64,000 nt of DNA from positions 4,026,935 to 4,090,934 of the forward strand of contig OZ038388.1 of the NCBI GenBank assembly GCA_964036045.1, given 5' to 3'. Both the position numbers and the translations under genes were made by a program. Below, in pieces: positions 9,360-19,065 of this stretch (its first letter is position 1; each line of letters starts with the position of its first letter). The notes beneath the pieces were generated by a model that worked only from the letters and a program-made list of their open reading frames with translations, searched no databases and was not told where the DNA came from. The DNA is from Eutreptiella sp. 'Long Island Sound 2002'. Its lineage: Eukaryota; Euglenozoa; Euglenophyceae; Eutreptiales; Eutreptiaceae.

Positions 9360-9989
9360 TGTAGCAGGATTGGGTTCTCATGATGCCTTGGGATCCACGT
9401 GGTAGTTTTGGCCGCACACTCTTCGATGCTTGCCCTACTCTACCTTCGGGTCTCCTTGGTTTTTGACTACGGATCCTGGATTCCAGCTTTCATGCCTTGA
9501 TTCTGGTTCCTTGGCTCCATGTTTCTCACGAGGATTTTCGCAAACAAAACCATGATCTCCAAATCCAAATTTTGATACCCTCCTTGCAGCGTAGCATGAT
9601 ACCCAGACCATAGTGGACGCAATCAACATCCGAACATCGAACTCCATTGTTGCTCGCTGTTGTAACATGTTCTTGCTCTCGTCCACGGCGACGAAAGGTT
9701 CATGGACCCTTGCCGGGTCTGCAGTCCTGCCGTCACATTCCTAAGGCAAAGCAGATGTGACCGCAATAAAAATTGATACTATAATCGATAACTAGAACTC
9801 TAAAAACATGCAAAATTAGAATCTAATCTACAGTTCTTAACACGTAATCAATGCCCAGGCGCCTTGCTTCTGCGGCGCGCGCTGATCTTCTGCGATTCGC
9901 GCTAAAATAATAAAATAATCCTGACATTGTTTTTCGGACTGTGGGACCTGGATGGCGAAGACGGTTCATCGTACACCGGACCGGCTTCA
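9360..9989 (-). repeat. Element G LTR, right copy (5' LTR in element sense)
   Basis: Direct repeat of 7757-8388 with TG and CA termini. The sequence following its end in minus sense (just left of 9360) does not start with TGG, so I could not identify a tRNA primer-binding site. Confidence 0.85.
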
Positions 9990-10232
9990 CAACGCACCCG
10001 CTCTATTCAAAGAGCTGATGAACAAGATCTTGTCCATCCTACGACGAAGACCCAAGGTGCAAGAACTCATGTCCCGAGGGGCCCAGATGGAGGCGCACAT
10101 CGACAATGTATGCCTCCGGACCAATACCCAGGAGGATCACCTAATCCTCTTGAGTGAGTTCTTTGCGGTCTGCCAGGAGAACCACACACGACTCAAGCCT
10201 GAGAAGTGTAAGTTCATGCAGGAGACCATGCA
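9990..10232 (+). pseudogene. Element A reverse transcriptase, second part (first of three duplicated copies)
   Basis: The frame resumes the RT directly after element G with APALFKELMNKIL, followed by LRRRPKVQELMSRGAQ and EAHIDNVCL. In this copy the catalytic pair (IDD in the later copies) reads IDN. It ends at ACCATGCA where a (TAGG)n-headed insert begins. The segment 10014-10232 recurs at 10650-10868 and 11286-11504. Confidence 0.85.
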
Positions 10233-10649
10233 AGTAGGTAGGTAGGTAGGTAGGTATCAGGAGCTCGGGATGCCTCCTTTGACAATGCAGGAAGAAGGTC
10301 TTACCAAGGGGACGTCCTGTCCCTCCCACTGCCCTATGTCAGGCGCCTCTTAAGCCGCACCCGCATGTGCTTGGGAGGGCATTGTCGCGGCCACCCGGTT
10401 CATGTGTCCCGGGTGCGAGGGTGTCCCCACATGTGTCCAAGGGTAGGGCCACATGCCCCCTCCTTTGGGCGGCAGCTCTGGGGGCTGCCCAGCCGTATGG
10501 AGTATCTCTCACAACAAGGGGTATTGCTCTGGCTAGTCTACGGTACAACCGCCTCACCCTTGTGGCTTGAGTTGCAGGGCCTCTCTGCTTGGCAGGCGAC
10601 CCCCTCCTGGACTGTGTACCGGCTCGCCTGTCAACTCTTGCTTCCATGG
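10233..10649. mobile_element. (TAGG)n-headed insert, copy 1
   Basis: The insert starts with about five TAGG units and continues with GC-rich sequence including the word CCCTCCTTTGGGCGG (about 10460). The same word occurs in the insert at 20028-21320, which also starts with (TAGG)n. Read on the minus strand the microsatellite is a (CCTA)n 3' tail, as found on some non-LTR elements, and the variable other end would be a 5' truncation. No ORF of known type. Copy 2 is at 10869-11285. Confidence 0.55.
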
Positions 10650-10868
10650 GCTGATGAACAAGATCTTGTCCATCCTACGACGAAGACCCAAGGTGCAAGA
10701 ACTCATATCCCGTGGGGCCCAGATGGAGGCGCACATCGACGATGTATGCCTCGGGACCAATACCCAGGAGGATCACCTAATCGTCTTGGGTGAGTTCTTT
10801 GCGGTCTGCCAGGAGAACCACACACGACTCAAGCCTGAGAAGTGTAAATTCATGCAGGAGACCATGCA

Positions 10869-11285
10869 AGTAGGTAGGTAGGTAGGTAGGTATCGGGAGC
10901 TCGGGATGCCTCCTTTGACAATGCAGGAAGAAGGTCTTACCAAGGGGACGTCCTGTCCCTCCCACTGCCCTATGTCAGGCGCCTCTTAAGCCGCACCCGC
11001 ATGTGCTTGGGAAGGCATTGTCGCGGCCACCCGGTTCATGTGTCCCGGGTGGGAGGGTGTCCCCACATGTGTCCAAGGGTAGGGCCACATGCCCCCTCCT
11101 TTGGGCGGCAGCTCTGGGGGCTGCCCAGCCGTATGGAGTATCTCTCACAACAAGGGGTATTGCTCCGGCTAGTCTACGGTACAACCGCCTCACCCTTGTG
11201 GCTTGAGTTGCGGGGCCTCTCTGCTTGGCAGGCGACCCCCTCCTGGACTGTGTACCGGCTCGCCTGTCAACTCTTGCTTCCATGG
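10869..11285. mobile_element. (TAGG)n-headed insert, copy 2
   Basis: Near-identical copy of 10233-10649 within the 636-bp tandem array, differing at a handful of positions. It ends at CTTCCATGG directly before the third copy of the RT segment. Confidence 0.55.
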
Positions 11286-12768
11286 GCTGATGAACAAGAT
11301 CTTGTCCATCCTACGACGAAGACCTAAGGTGCAAGAACTCATATCCCGTGGGGCCCAGATGGAGGCGCACATCGACGATGTATGCCTCGGGACCAATACC
11401 CAGGAGGATCACCTAATCCTCTTGGGTGAGTTCTTTGCGGTCTGCCAGGAGAATCAGACACGACTCAAGCTGGAGAAGTGTGCATTCACGCAGGAGACCA
11501 TGCAGTACCTGGGGTTTGACGTTGGCTATGGGTGGTGGACCCCAGCGGCCATTAAGGCCAAACCCCTGATGGACGCTAAGGTACGACATCAAGACCCCAA
11601 GAAAGGACTCCATGATGTACGCAGTTTCATTGGGGCGTGCAACTTCTATCGCCGCCATATCAAAAACTTCACCCACACCAGCGCCATTCTGACGGACCTG
11701 ATCAAGAAGAGTACTACTTGGCGCTGGGGCCCACAAGAGCAACAAGCGTTTGACGAGCTCAAAGACAAGGTGGCCAACGCTAAGTGCTTGGGCGTGCCTA
11801 GAGCACAAGGGGAAATTATCCTGGTGACCGACGCCAGCAATGTGGGCGGTGGTGGAACGTTGTTCCAATGGCAAGCACTAGAGAAGGAGGAGTTCGACTT
11901 GGCTATTTCCCAACGGGGGACTGAAGGTCTCAACCGAGATCGAACTCTCAAGCACAGCTACCCTGACGACAAGTGGGTCCTAGTACCCTTGGGCCACTGG
12001 AACTGGAAATGGAACCAGGCCAGGGGGAACTACTCCACCTATGAGCAGGAATTGCTCGCGGGTATGCTGGTGCTATCCTCTCAGGCACGACTGTTGGGGA
12101 GTAACCCTGTGGTCTGGCTGGGCAACCAAGAGCCGGTCCGCACTTTCCAGAAGGGTCCCCCACCTGAGAAGGCCAAGCTACGGCGCTGGTGGACCTACCT
12201 CAGCCAACTACGGCTGACGGTACACCATATCCAGGGGGTGAAGAACGAGTGTGCAGACTACATCAGCCGCAACAACTTCGTCGCCCTGATTGGTGCCCGG
12301 TCTGAAGCGCTGGCTAAGGAGGCGTTCAGCCGTATGGACGTGCAGTCGGACCTCAACATGACTATCTTACGCCCCCTAGATGGACTCCAACAAGCGGAGC
12401 CCCTGAAGGAGTTTGGGGATATCTACAAGCGCCCGGAGAAACGCCTTGAACCCCACCTGGTCAACCAAGAACAGTGGAAGAGGGACAAGAGCTACCTCTG
12501 GTACGAGGACTGCATCGTGGTACCCAGTGACAGAGTCCCAGCGCTGCTGAAGTGGACCCATGAGTCCAGCGGTCATCTGGGTGCTGGCCGTACCCTGAGG
12601 CTATTCAAGCAGTGGTTCCACACTACGTGGACTGATGACAAACTGCGGAAGACCCTCCAGCCTATCCTGGACAAGTGCCCGTGTAGGTCCTGCAAACCGG
12701 GGGATATCAGGGACAAGGGCCTCTACTCGACCCTGCCCATCCCTCACTGTGCTAACAGTGTTCTCTAG
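11286..12768 (+). pseudogene. Element A RT end, RNase H and integrase zinc-binding domain
   Basis: From the third RT copy the frame is intact to a TAG at 12766-12768. It contains EAHIDDVCLGT (RT catalytic IDD, about 11370), YLGFDVGYGWW, the RT thumb with FIGACNFYRRHIKNF, RNase H with LVTDASN (about 11823) and STYEQELLAGM (about 12035), and the integrase H-H-C-C finger HESSGHLGAG...CPCRSC (about 12560-12700). In element B the third RNase H aspartate reads CDQEP; here it reads GNQEP, an asparagine. The stop falls where B has tyrosine (SLLYVDF). Cleavage products would normally act in the retroelement particle. Confidence 0.88.
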
Positions 12769-13350
12769 GTGGACTACACAGAGATGCCAAAGTTCGGGGG
12801 CTATGACTTTGCCCTCGTGGTAACCTGTGGGTTGACCAGATTTACCCGGGTTTTCCCGTGTACCAAGCACATTACCGGGGAGGAGACTATCAAGATACTC
12901 CTGGAGGAGTGGTTTTGTGTCTATGGGGCGCCCAAAGAGATCAACCCCAATGAGGACGTACGAGTACGCTCAGATACCGGCTGGTACAAGAGGGTCCTGA
13001 GGTCTCTCAATGTCCAGGTGTCTGCGGGGATCCCTTACTCTCACACGAGCAACCCCCTATGTGAGCGACAGATTCGCGTCCTCAAGGAGAATGTAAGGAT
13101 GTGGTGCAAAACTGAAAGCACCAGAGACTGGGTGAGACTACTCCCAGTCATATCCTTGATGATGATCTCCCAAGATAGTTCGGCGACTGGCTACTCGCCC
13201 CATGAGCTATTCCTAGGGCGCCCGGCGTGGTTCCTGCATGCTCCCTATCCAGAAGACACTCCTTCATCTGTGGGTGAGTGGGTCCAAGAGCAACAAGCGA
13301 AGGTGGACAAGGCCAAGGCTATGCTCCAGAGAGTGAGGGAGCGTCAGTGA
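12769..13350 (+). pseudogene. Element A integrase catalytic core
   Basis: In frame with the preceding region after one TAG. Reads VDYTEMPKFGGYDFALVV (first catalytic aspartate), then NPNEDVRVRSDTGWYKRV. The homologous B segment has HSDEDVRIRSDTGW, so the second-metal aspartate equivalent is changed to asparagine. The glutamate motif is SNPLCERQIRVLKE (about 13060). Ends at a TGA at 13348-13350 inside the C-terminal domain. The spacing and motifs identify a retroelement DDE integrase that would insert cDNA into host chromatin. Confidence 0.85.
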
Positions 13351-13660
13351 AACAAGAAGAACAAGCACCAAGTACCTGCCACCTACCAAGAAGGGCACTG
13401 GGTGCTGGTGCACCACAGCCGACTACCCGCCTGGCCACGCTCTACCACCGATAACCCATACTTCGGGCCCTACAAGATTCTATCTGTGGATGAACACCGT
13501 ATAACAGTGCGATGTTCTCCCTGTCTAGGGGGGACCCTGGTGTGCGCTGCTCAACACCTGAAGCGCTACTATGATCCTGAAGACCTCTGTGGGGAGGAGT
13601 GGGAGCTGATTGACGAGGAACTTGCCGCTCCCCGACATGAACGCCGAGAAGATGGCTAAG
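13351..13660 (+). pseudogene. Element A integrase C-terminal domain
   Basis: Continuation in the same frame after the TGA. Reads EGHWVLVHHSRLPAWPR and NPYFGPYKILSVDEHRITV, the small beta-barrel region that follows the catalytic core in Ty3/gypsy integrases, and matches element B (LVHHSRLPSWP, DPYFGPYRII). It ends at 13657-13659, where the chromodomain continues in another frame. Confidence 0.78.
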
Positions 13661-13918
13661 GAGGGCTTCTACCTGGTGAAGTCTGTCCTACGCCACCGCT
13701 ATCGCCAGGGTTGGCGCTTCCTCACCCTCTGGGAAGGGTTTGGAGTCACAGAGGGTACCTGGGAGCCCTTCTCAGCGTTTGTTCTACCTGAGGGACGCCT
13801 AAACTCAGTTCTGGTAGACTACTTGTCCCAGAACAACCTTGGTGAGTTGCTGAGGCTCGCTGAGACGCTTGCCTCCAAGACTAAAGCTAGGGACTGCACC
13901 TTACCCTTACCTGCCTAA
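13640..13918 (+). pseudogene. Element A chromodomain
   Basis: Reads FYLVKSVLRHRYRQGWRFL, then LWEGFGVTEGTWEPFSAFV, the aromatic-cage and WEP pattern of chromodomains at the C terminus of chromoviral integrases. Such domains steer integration to marked chromatin (established for the family). A frameshift near 13640 separates it from the integrase. Matches the B chromodomain at 23963-24316 (GWKFLTLRDGYGLSEATWEP). Confidence 0.82.
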
Positions 13919-14061
13919 GCGTATGTGTCAGTGTGCTACTCCCAAGGTCCTGAGAGCAAGCTGCAGAAGCAGTGTCCCAATTATACCCAAGTCTGCACGC
14001 TTGCTTAACCTGGAGGATGTCTTACCCGTGCCACGAGGTACGCCCCGGGTCTCTCCTCCCC

Positions 14062-15037
14062 TAAGCGCCCAATTTCTGTGCTGGCGCAAAACCTTGGGGG
14101 AATACCCAGCATACTAATCCAGGTATTGTTTTCCCTGCCTATCTGCCTACTACAGGGGAGGGGTGGCCAAAAGCTATGAAGGCTTGAAAATGCCTTTTTG
14201 CTACGATGGCCACAATCTAGCCTAACCACTGGCACTGCCCACCAACCCCGCTAAAATTGCAGGAAAAAGGTGGGACAGTGACACACGCACTACAGGTCCT
14301 ACACACCCTACAGTGGCACCATCCTGGTGGGCGAGCACTTCTGCAACTGGCTCAAGCCCCCACTCAGGTCTACCACTCCTACATGCACGCTCTACTGGGT
14401 GGCGTTGAAGGAGAGGTCACGAGCCCTAGCGGCTCACCTGTGACATTGCAAGAAAACACAGAGCTACTAAGTGTCTGTGACCTAACAGGGACGCCACAAC
14501 GCGTTTCCCTGCTAGAACTTGGAGCGAAGCAGTGCTCCTTGGCGTGCACAGTGCATATGTTGATGGAGTCGGACTCCCTGCTCTGCCACAGGCAGAGGCG
14601 GAGTTAGTTGTTTGTGTGATCAGCGCCCTTGTTTCGCAGGGCATGAAAAAAATCAATCGCTGCTGCACCAATCACCCTTACCTACCCACCTGTAAAGCAA
14701 AGGCAAATGACTGAGGTTTGCGGCTGAGGAACCAAGACTACCTCCACGTACTATACGCTTCTCAGGTAGCCCTATAATACACTGTCCTCATACCTCAGTG
14801 CAAGCAAGCAAGCTTAAGGAACTCCACCCGTTCTCTTATAGAACGTGGGGTGGAGCCCCCGGGTAACCTAAACAAGGGTTGTACTGAGCGCACCACGCGT
14901 GGCCTACCCTTTGATGCGTGTGTGAATGCACGAGCATGCAGGAGTCAACCCTGATCAATCTTTCTCTTTCCTACTAATCTTACCCACAATCACGAACTCC
15001 ACCAGGGGGTATCCCCACCTGGGCTTACCTACCTTAC
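14062..15037 (+). repeat. Element A 3' LTR-like region
   Basis: About 960 bp shared, in inverted orientation, with 22575-23475 at the 3' end of element B. Shared words include TTTCTGTGCTGGCGC (14073), CAGGGACGCCAC, ACGCGTTTCCCTG, CCCACCTGTAAAGCAAAGG, CAAGCAAGCAAGCTTAAGG and CTGGGCTTACCTACCTTAC (ends 15037). A TG at 14077 is a likely LTR start. The end is unclear because A and B diverge after CTACCTTAC. Since A lacks its 5' end, no second copy exists to define limits. Confidence 0.7.
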
Positions 15038-16545
15038 CTGACGCTGGAGAGTGAAGCAAGGTGAGAGAAAAAGCGAAGCACAAGCGAGACACGATGCTAT
15101 GCATAAGTGTGTATGTTCTAATCACTGCAACAAAAAGGGTGGTTGTGCTGTAAGAGCAGTTGTCACGGTTGCCCCGCATTGCACCGCAGGGCAGGACCGT
15201 TAGCCCCCCGTGACAACCACTCTTTGGCCGAAGGCCATCTGTTTTATCCCTAATCTCACCTCTAATCACGTGCAATCTTTCTAATCTAGCCCTCTATCGT
15301 TCGTTAGCGCTGCTACAAGGCACGTTCACGGAGACATGAAACGAGCAATGTGCATGCTGCATACGAGATGAGCACACCTGTGGTTTATACCTGATTCGTT
15401 GAAGTCCTTTCTTTGATTTTCGAATTCTTGGAATATTGATTCTTTCTGTCAGTGTGGGTGAATTCTTTATGTTTGTTTATTAATGTATGTCTCATCATTT
15501 TTGTCATTATACGTAACATACGTTTATAATCTTATTAATTTTTTATTTTCCGACACTTCACTAAGACCCGCTCCTGCGCGCCGTCTTTTTCTGCGTGGGA
15601 ATTTCTTAATTACAAAAATTAGGAGATGACCACAATTTTTATAAAAACGTGCATCTGATGCACAATTGGACTCTGCTCAGGTATGTGCTTTCAGAAAAAT
15701 TCTAGGCCGTCGTTTGACGGATTTAGGTGTTGTCGCTTCGCGTTTGCGTGGATTCGTCCCTCATCCTTCCATTCCTCTGTTGTACAGATATCCTCGCCAA
15801 GCGTCGCTGAGTAGGCCGCTGTTCGGGCCGAAAAGCAGCAGCAGGAGACTGAACCAGAACCAAGACCCCTCCAAGGGGCAATTCTAATTTAAGCGTCGAC
15901 CCCTCGCCCCAGTACCAGGACAGGTGTCTCTATCAGGTTCCATGAGACTTGGATTGAGCGTCCTATGAGAGTGTGGCGTTCGGTTGTGTTACGCTGCAGC
16001 TTGGAGGGAGGGATGCATATCCATATGGTCTTTGCATGCCCTATGCCAACCCGACCAAGCCACAGGAACCCCTGCAGCGCCAAGAGCGCCGAGCTTTCTG
16101 TTGGAAGTTGTCATGAACAGTGCAGCAAGAGTCGCTGGCCATGGTAAGGCGCTCTTTTCCAGTGTTAGGGAAGCTATAGGTATTTTGGAGTAGGTGTGGA
16201 AACCAAGGAAAGGCCAAGAAAAAATCCCTTTTTTCTGAAAATGCGACAGTGGTGGCCACCACAGCACAGCCCGGGAGTAAGAAAAAGTGCTTTTCCGATG
16301 CTTTAGGGTATACTTTAGTTGTATTAGAGGTGCTCTAAGCACTCTTGCATTTTCATCTTAGTATTGGCCTAACCAAAATGGGAGATAACACATTTTGACC
16401 AATGGAACCAAACACTAAATCAGGATGTTGTGTGGACCCCTTAATCCCCAAGCTATATGCACTAAAACATCTTTTCCTGGGTGACTGAGGCACTGATATA
16501 CTGAAGGCAGAGCCTATGAATTTATCCATGTTTTCTCATGAATTC
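15038..16545. other. No gene recognised
   Basis: The stretch contains an inverted-repeat-looking segment (GTTGTCACGG at about 15158 and CCGTGACAAC at about 15209) around GC-rich sequence. An AT-rich block follows at 15400-15560, then several short open frames (15666-15887, 16653-16847) without domains. I see no supported gene. Confidence 0.4.
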
Positions 16546-16630
16546 TTAGCTATCCCAGTGGTATGCACCCTAGGGGGCTGGGGCACCTCTTTTTGAGAGG
16601 TCCTGGGTTCAATACCCAGTCAGCCTAGCT
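16546..16630 (+). repeat. tRNA-like sequence, probable SINE head
   Basis: The segment folds partly like a tRNA. It has a perfect T-arm (CTGGG TTCAATA CCCAG, 16603-16619) containing a pol III B-box, a six-pair hairpin (ACCTCT/AGAGGT) before it, and a D-arm-like CAGTGGTATGCACC. The anticodon-like loop is only about five bases and the acceptor stem is weak. A working tRNA gene is therefore unlikely, and a tRNA-derived SINE or relic fits better. Confidence 0.4.
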
Positions 16631-17068
16631 AAGTAGGAATATCCCATGTGACATGGCAGTGACCTCAGCGCCACAAGCCATGCCACCTCAGCACCTATGG
16701 GACCCAAAAACAAAGAGTGCACATTTCAAGATGGCACTATGGAAGAGAGTGAGCCCCTGGGGCAGTTTTTCAATCAGTTGTTCTCAAACATGTAAAATAT
16801 TTCATCCTGAGTTGCAATGTATGTTAATTGCTGTGGTCTATTGTTGATAGGTGTCTTTATCTAACTCTTTGTGACTGCAGCCCTTCATGCTTTGGTCCTG
16901 TTTATCTTCTACTTGCTTATCTCTGGCTTCGGTTATCCTGGATCGGTTGTATTTCAACAATAAAACATTTTCCTCATCAAAAACAAGCAGCAGGAACCCG
17001 ACACCAGCAGCAAGCAGCAGGAGAGGCACAACAAAAACACAGTGCTGAAAACACTATAAAACGTTCTA

Positions 17069-17288
17069 TTATCATTGTTAATGTTCCAGTCTTTACATAC
17101 ATTGCTTTGCACTGTAGAGCATCATGCCAAAGAGATTACGTTGTGTCTGAAATTGGATTCTCCTCTTCATCTTCTTGCTGTGCATTGGTATTGATATTCA
17201 GATCGTCTGCTCGTTGATTCTGGTCAGAAACAACATTTCAAAAGGTGAAATGCAGCTTGGGCTTTAGAGGAAGACACAAGTCCTTACA
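17069..17288. repeat. Dispersed repeat R2, copy 1 (220 bp)
   Basis: Nearly the same sequence, same orientation, lies at 60724-60943. Both begin TTATCATTGTTAA and end AGTCCTTACA. They include CATCATGCCAAAGAGATTAC and GATATT(C/G)AGATCGTCTGC. Sequences outside are unrelated. It lies directly upstream of the dUTPase frame. Confidence 0.85.
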
Positions 17289-17421
17289 AGACACAAAGTC
17301 TCTGGAGTGTGGTCAACGAGTGGCAGCCGATCCGGCCGACAGTGTGCTTGCTGTTAGGCCGTGGGGATCAGCGTGGGAATGGGCGCTCATCAGTTTCTGT
17401 TGGGGCTCTTAAGCTGATCTG

Positions 17422-18186
17422 GTGGCGTTTCGGTCGTGGTACCGTGCTCTTTTCATCTCCTCGTTCCTTGCCGTTGGTCGCCAGATCTCTTTTTTTGTCA
17501 AACCGCTCACGTCTCCCGCTATCATGTCCTGTGTGTCCTCATCTGCGGGTTGTGACCTTTTCAGTGCATACAACTGTGTCGTACCTTCCTTTGACAAAGC
17601 GCTGGTGAAAACTGATGTGGCGATCTCTATTCCTGAAGGCACGTACGCGCGCGTGGCTCCACGCACTGGTGTTGCTTGGCGGCACTCTATACAGGTGGCC
17701 GCTGGGGTTGTCGATCGGGACTATTTTGGTCAAGTGGCAGTGCTCCTCTTCAGCCATGCGGCCAAGGACTTTGAAATCCCTCGCGGGCATCGTGTGGCCC
17801 TGCTCATCTTACAGAGAATCGTGCTGCCTGAGGTGGTCCCACTTCTCTCCCTGCCTGGTTCTCCGTACAGTTCAGCGCGAGATGCACCTAGGTCGCCGCC
17901 GGCAGGGAGTTCGCTGGCGCTGGCAGCCTCATCAGGATTGTTGGGGCACCAGGCTGATCTCATGAGCCTGGACTCGGCCCTTTTTGAGCCATCGTCCACC
18001 CCATCAGCTGCAGCGCCGTTTTGGTCAGCGCCATCAGGGTCGTCGCCGGCAGGGAGTTCGTTGGCGCCAGCAGCACCGCGTAATTCTTCGTCGTGTACGA
18101 CAGCCAAGACTCGTAGTGGCAAGCGCCGTAGGCGCCATCAGCGCGCGCTGCGGCGTTTGCAGCAGGCTGCTGCTGTTAATCTCTGA
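17422..18186 (+). CDS. Divergent dUTPase domain protein with a serine/alanine-rich, basic C-terminal tail
   Basis: dUTPases hydrolyse dUTP to dUMP and keep uracil out of DNA. The frame is open from 17413. The first ATG is at 17524, but homology (VKPLTSPA) begins before it, so the start is unresolved. Motif I is SAGCDLFSA (about 17545), motif II PRTGVAW (17659), motif III GVVDRDYFGQVAVLLF (17707, catalytic Asp present), and motif IV RGHRVALLI (17785, where the usual Gln is Leu). The glycine-rich motif V that closes the active site is absent. Instead about 110 residues rich in S, A and P follow, with PPAGSSLALAA and SPAGSSLAPAA repeated, ending RSGKRRRRHQRALRRLQ. Dispersed repeats R2 and R1 flank it on both sides, so it probably belongs to a mobile element or an integrated virus-like element. 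It could instead be a decayed host copy. Confidence 0.72.
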   Translation: MAFRSWYRALFISSFLAVGRQISFFVKPLTSPAIMSCVSSSAGCDLFSAYNCVVPSFDKALVKTDVAISIPEGTYARVAPRTGVAWRHSIQVAAGVVDRDYFGQVAVLLFSHAAKDFEIPRGHRVALLILQRIVLPEVVPLLSLPGSPYSSARDAPRSPPAGSSLALAASSGLLGHQADLMSLDSALFEPSSTPSAAAPFWSAPSGSSPAGSSLAPAAPRNSSSCTTAKTRSGKRRRRHQRALRRLQQAAAVNL

Positions 18187-18292
18187 TTTCTGGGTTGCTT
18201 GTGCTGCGATCACCCGTGGCAGTTTGAGGGGTGGCTCGTTTAAGCAGTTTGTCCTGTGACGTGTTTTGCAAAAAGCTGGCGCTAGGCCTGAA

Positions 18293-19003
18293 GAAAGATG
18301 TCCTTGATTAGTGCCCTATAGATTTTGATGAAATCCTGCAAGTTTTTGATGGTGAAATCCTAAAACCAGAGGAGCAAGTAGAGTAAGAACAGGATGTGGA
18401 TCGAATCAACGAATAGTTTGAAATCCAGTGTAACACAGAAGGGCTGCAGATAGACAAAGCACGTATAAACACAAAGATTCAATCACAAATGGATAATACA
18501 AAATATTTCATATGAAAACTGGACTGACTCTAGCCTCCAAGATAGCATCAAGCATTTCATGTGCACTCTTTTGGGTGTAATGGTGCTGGTTAGGAATGTG
18601 GGGCATAGGTGTCAGGCCAGACACAGAATATGACTTGGCCAAGCAACTGAATTCAGAAACAGTTAAAAAGTAGAACCACAATAAGTGGTAGAAACGATTG
18701 AGTATAGGGGTCTTGGGGTGGGAGACCACTAGGCTTAACCTCCAAGCCCTAAAGCATGAAATGCCTATTTTCTTTCGGTATATCCTCCATGAAGGAAGAT
18801 ACCTCCGCTCAGTTGAGTGGTAGGGGTGAACTTCATGGGGGGGGCTAGGGTTATCACCCTAGTTACTTTGAGAAAGTGTACTAAAGGCTTCAAAATAGTG
18901 ACAAAAATACTTAAATTAGTCCTAGCATCAACAAGAGGGTTTTAAAGGGGGCTTGGCCTGGATCAAGCCCTCCAAGAAAGACTAGGCAGTGACTTTTTCC
19001 TAC
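18293..19003. repeat. Dispersed repeat R1, copy 1 (711 bp)
   Basis: Same sequence and orientation as 58900-59610. Both begin GAAAGATGTCCTTGATTAG and run through AATGGTG(C/A)TGGTTAGGAATG to GGCAGTGACTTTTTC(C/T)TAC, with about 20 differences by eye. A purine run precedes TGTCCTTG in this copy. No coding sequence is recognised in it. Confidence 0.88.
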
Positions 19004-19065
19004 TCCCCCCTGGAGTACTAGTTGATCAAGCTAGTAGGACCTAGGAAAAAGGCTCAAAAATTCCA

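Larger units (their letters stand above)
7757..9989 (-). mobile_element. Element G: small LTR retroelement inserted antisense in element A RT
   Basis: Two direct repeats of about 630 bp (7757-8388 and 9360-9989) bound a 971-bp interior. Each repeat runs TGTAGCAGG...GGCTTCA on the plus strand, i.e. TGAAGCC...CCTGCTACA on minus. Read on the minus strand, a purine-rich tract (about 8389-8398, GAGGGGGAGG) lies directly before the LTR, which sets the orientation as minus. The RT codons for GVA(N) and APALFKEL on either side join perfectly once G is removed. The flanks are GAAC on the left and CAAC on the right, compatible with a 4-bp target duplication carrying one mutation. No gag, protease, RT or integrase is present, so it is non-autonomous. 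Confidence 0.85.
10014..11504 (+). repeat. 636-bp tandem duplication: RT segment (219 bp) alternating with (TAGG)n-headed insert (417 bp)
   Basis: The word GCTGATGAACAAG occurs at 10014, 10650 and 11286, exactly 636 bases apart. Units are a 219-bp piece of the element A RT followed by a 417-bp insert (10233-10649 and 10869-11285). The third RT piece continues into the rest of the gene with no insert. The insert copies are almost identical, so the array grew by tandem duplication after one insertion flanked by a long direct repeat. Confidence 0.92.
7175..15037 (+). mobile_element. Element A: 5'-truncated chromodomain Ty3/gypsy retrotransposon
   Basis: The element carries, on the plus strand, RT, RNase H, integrase and chromodomain, then an LTR-like 3' region. 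It is the same family as element B at 22.6-58.6 kb, which is on the minus strand. Gag, protease and the methylase-like domain are missing from A. The RT is split by the LTR element G (7757-9989) and by a 636-bp tandem duplication with (TAGG)n-headed inserts. Frameshifts (about 7395 and 13640) and stops (12766-12768, 13348-13350) complete its inactivation. Putting A and B side by side is what allowed me to place the insertions. Confidence 0.85.

Noticed and set aside
16603-16619. Functional tRNA gene
   Set aside because: Only the T-arm is perfect. The anticodon loop is too short and the acceptor stem is poor, so it is listed as tRNA-like.
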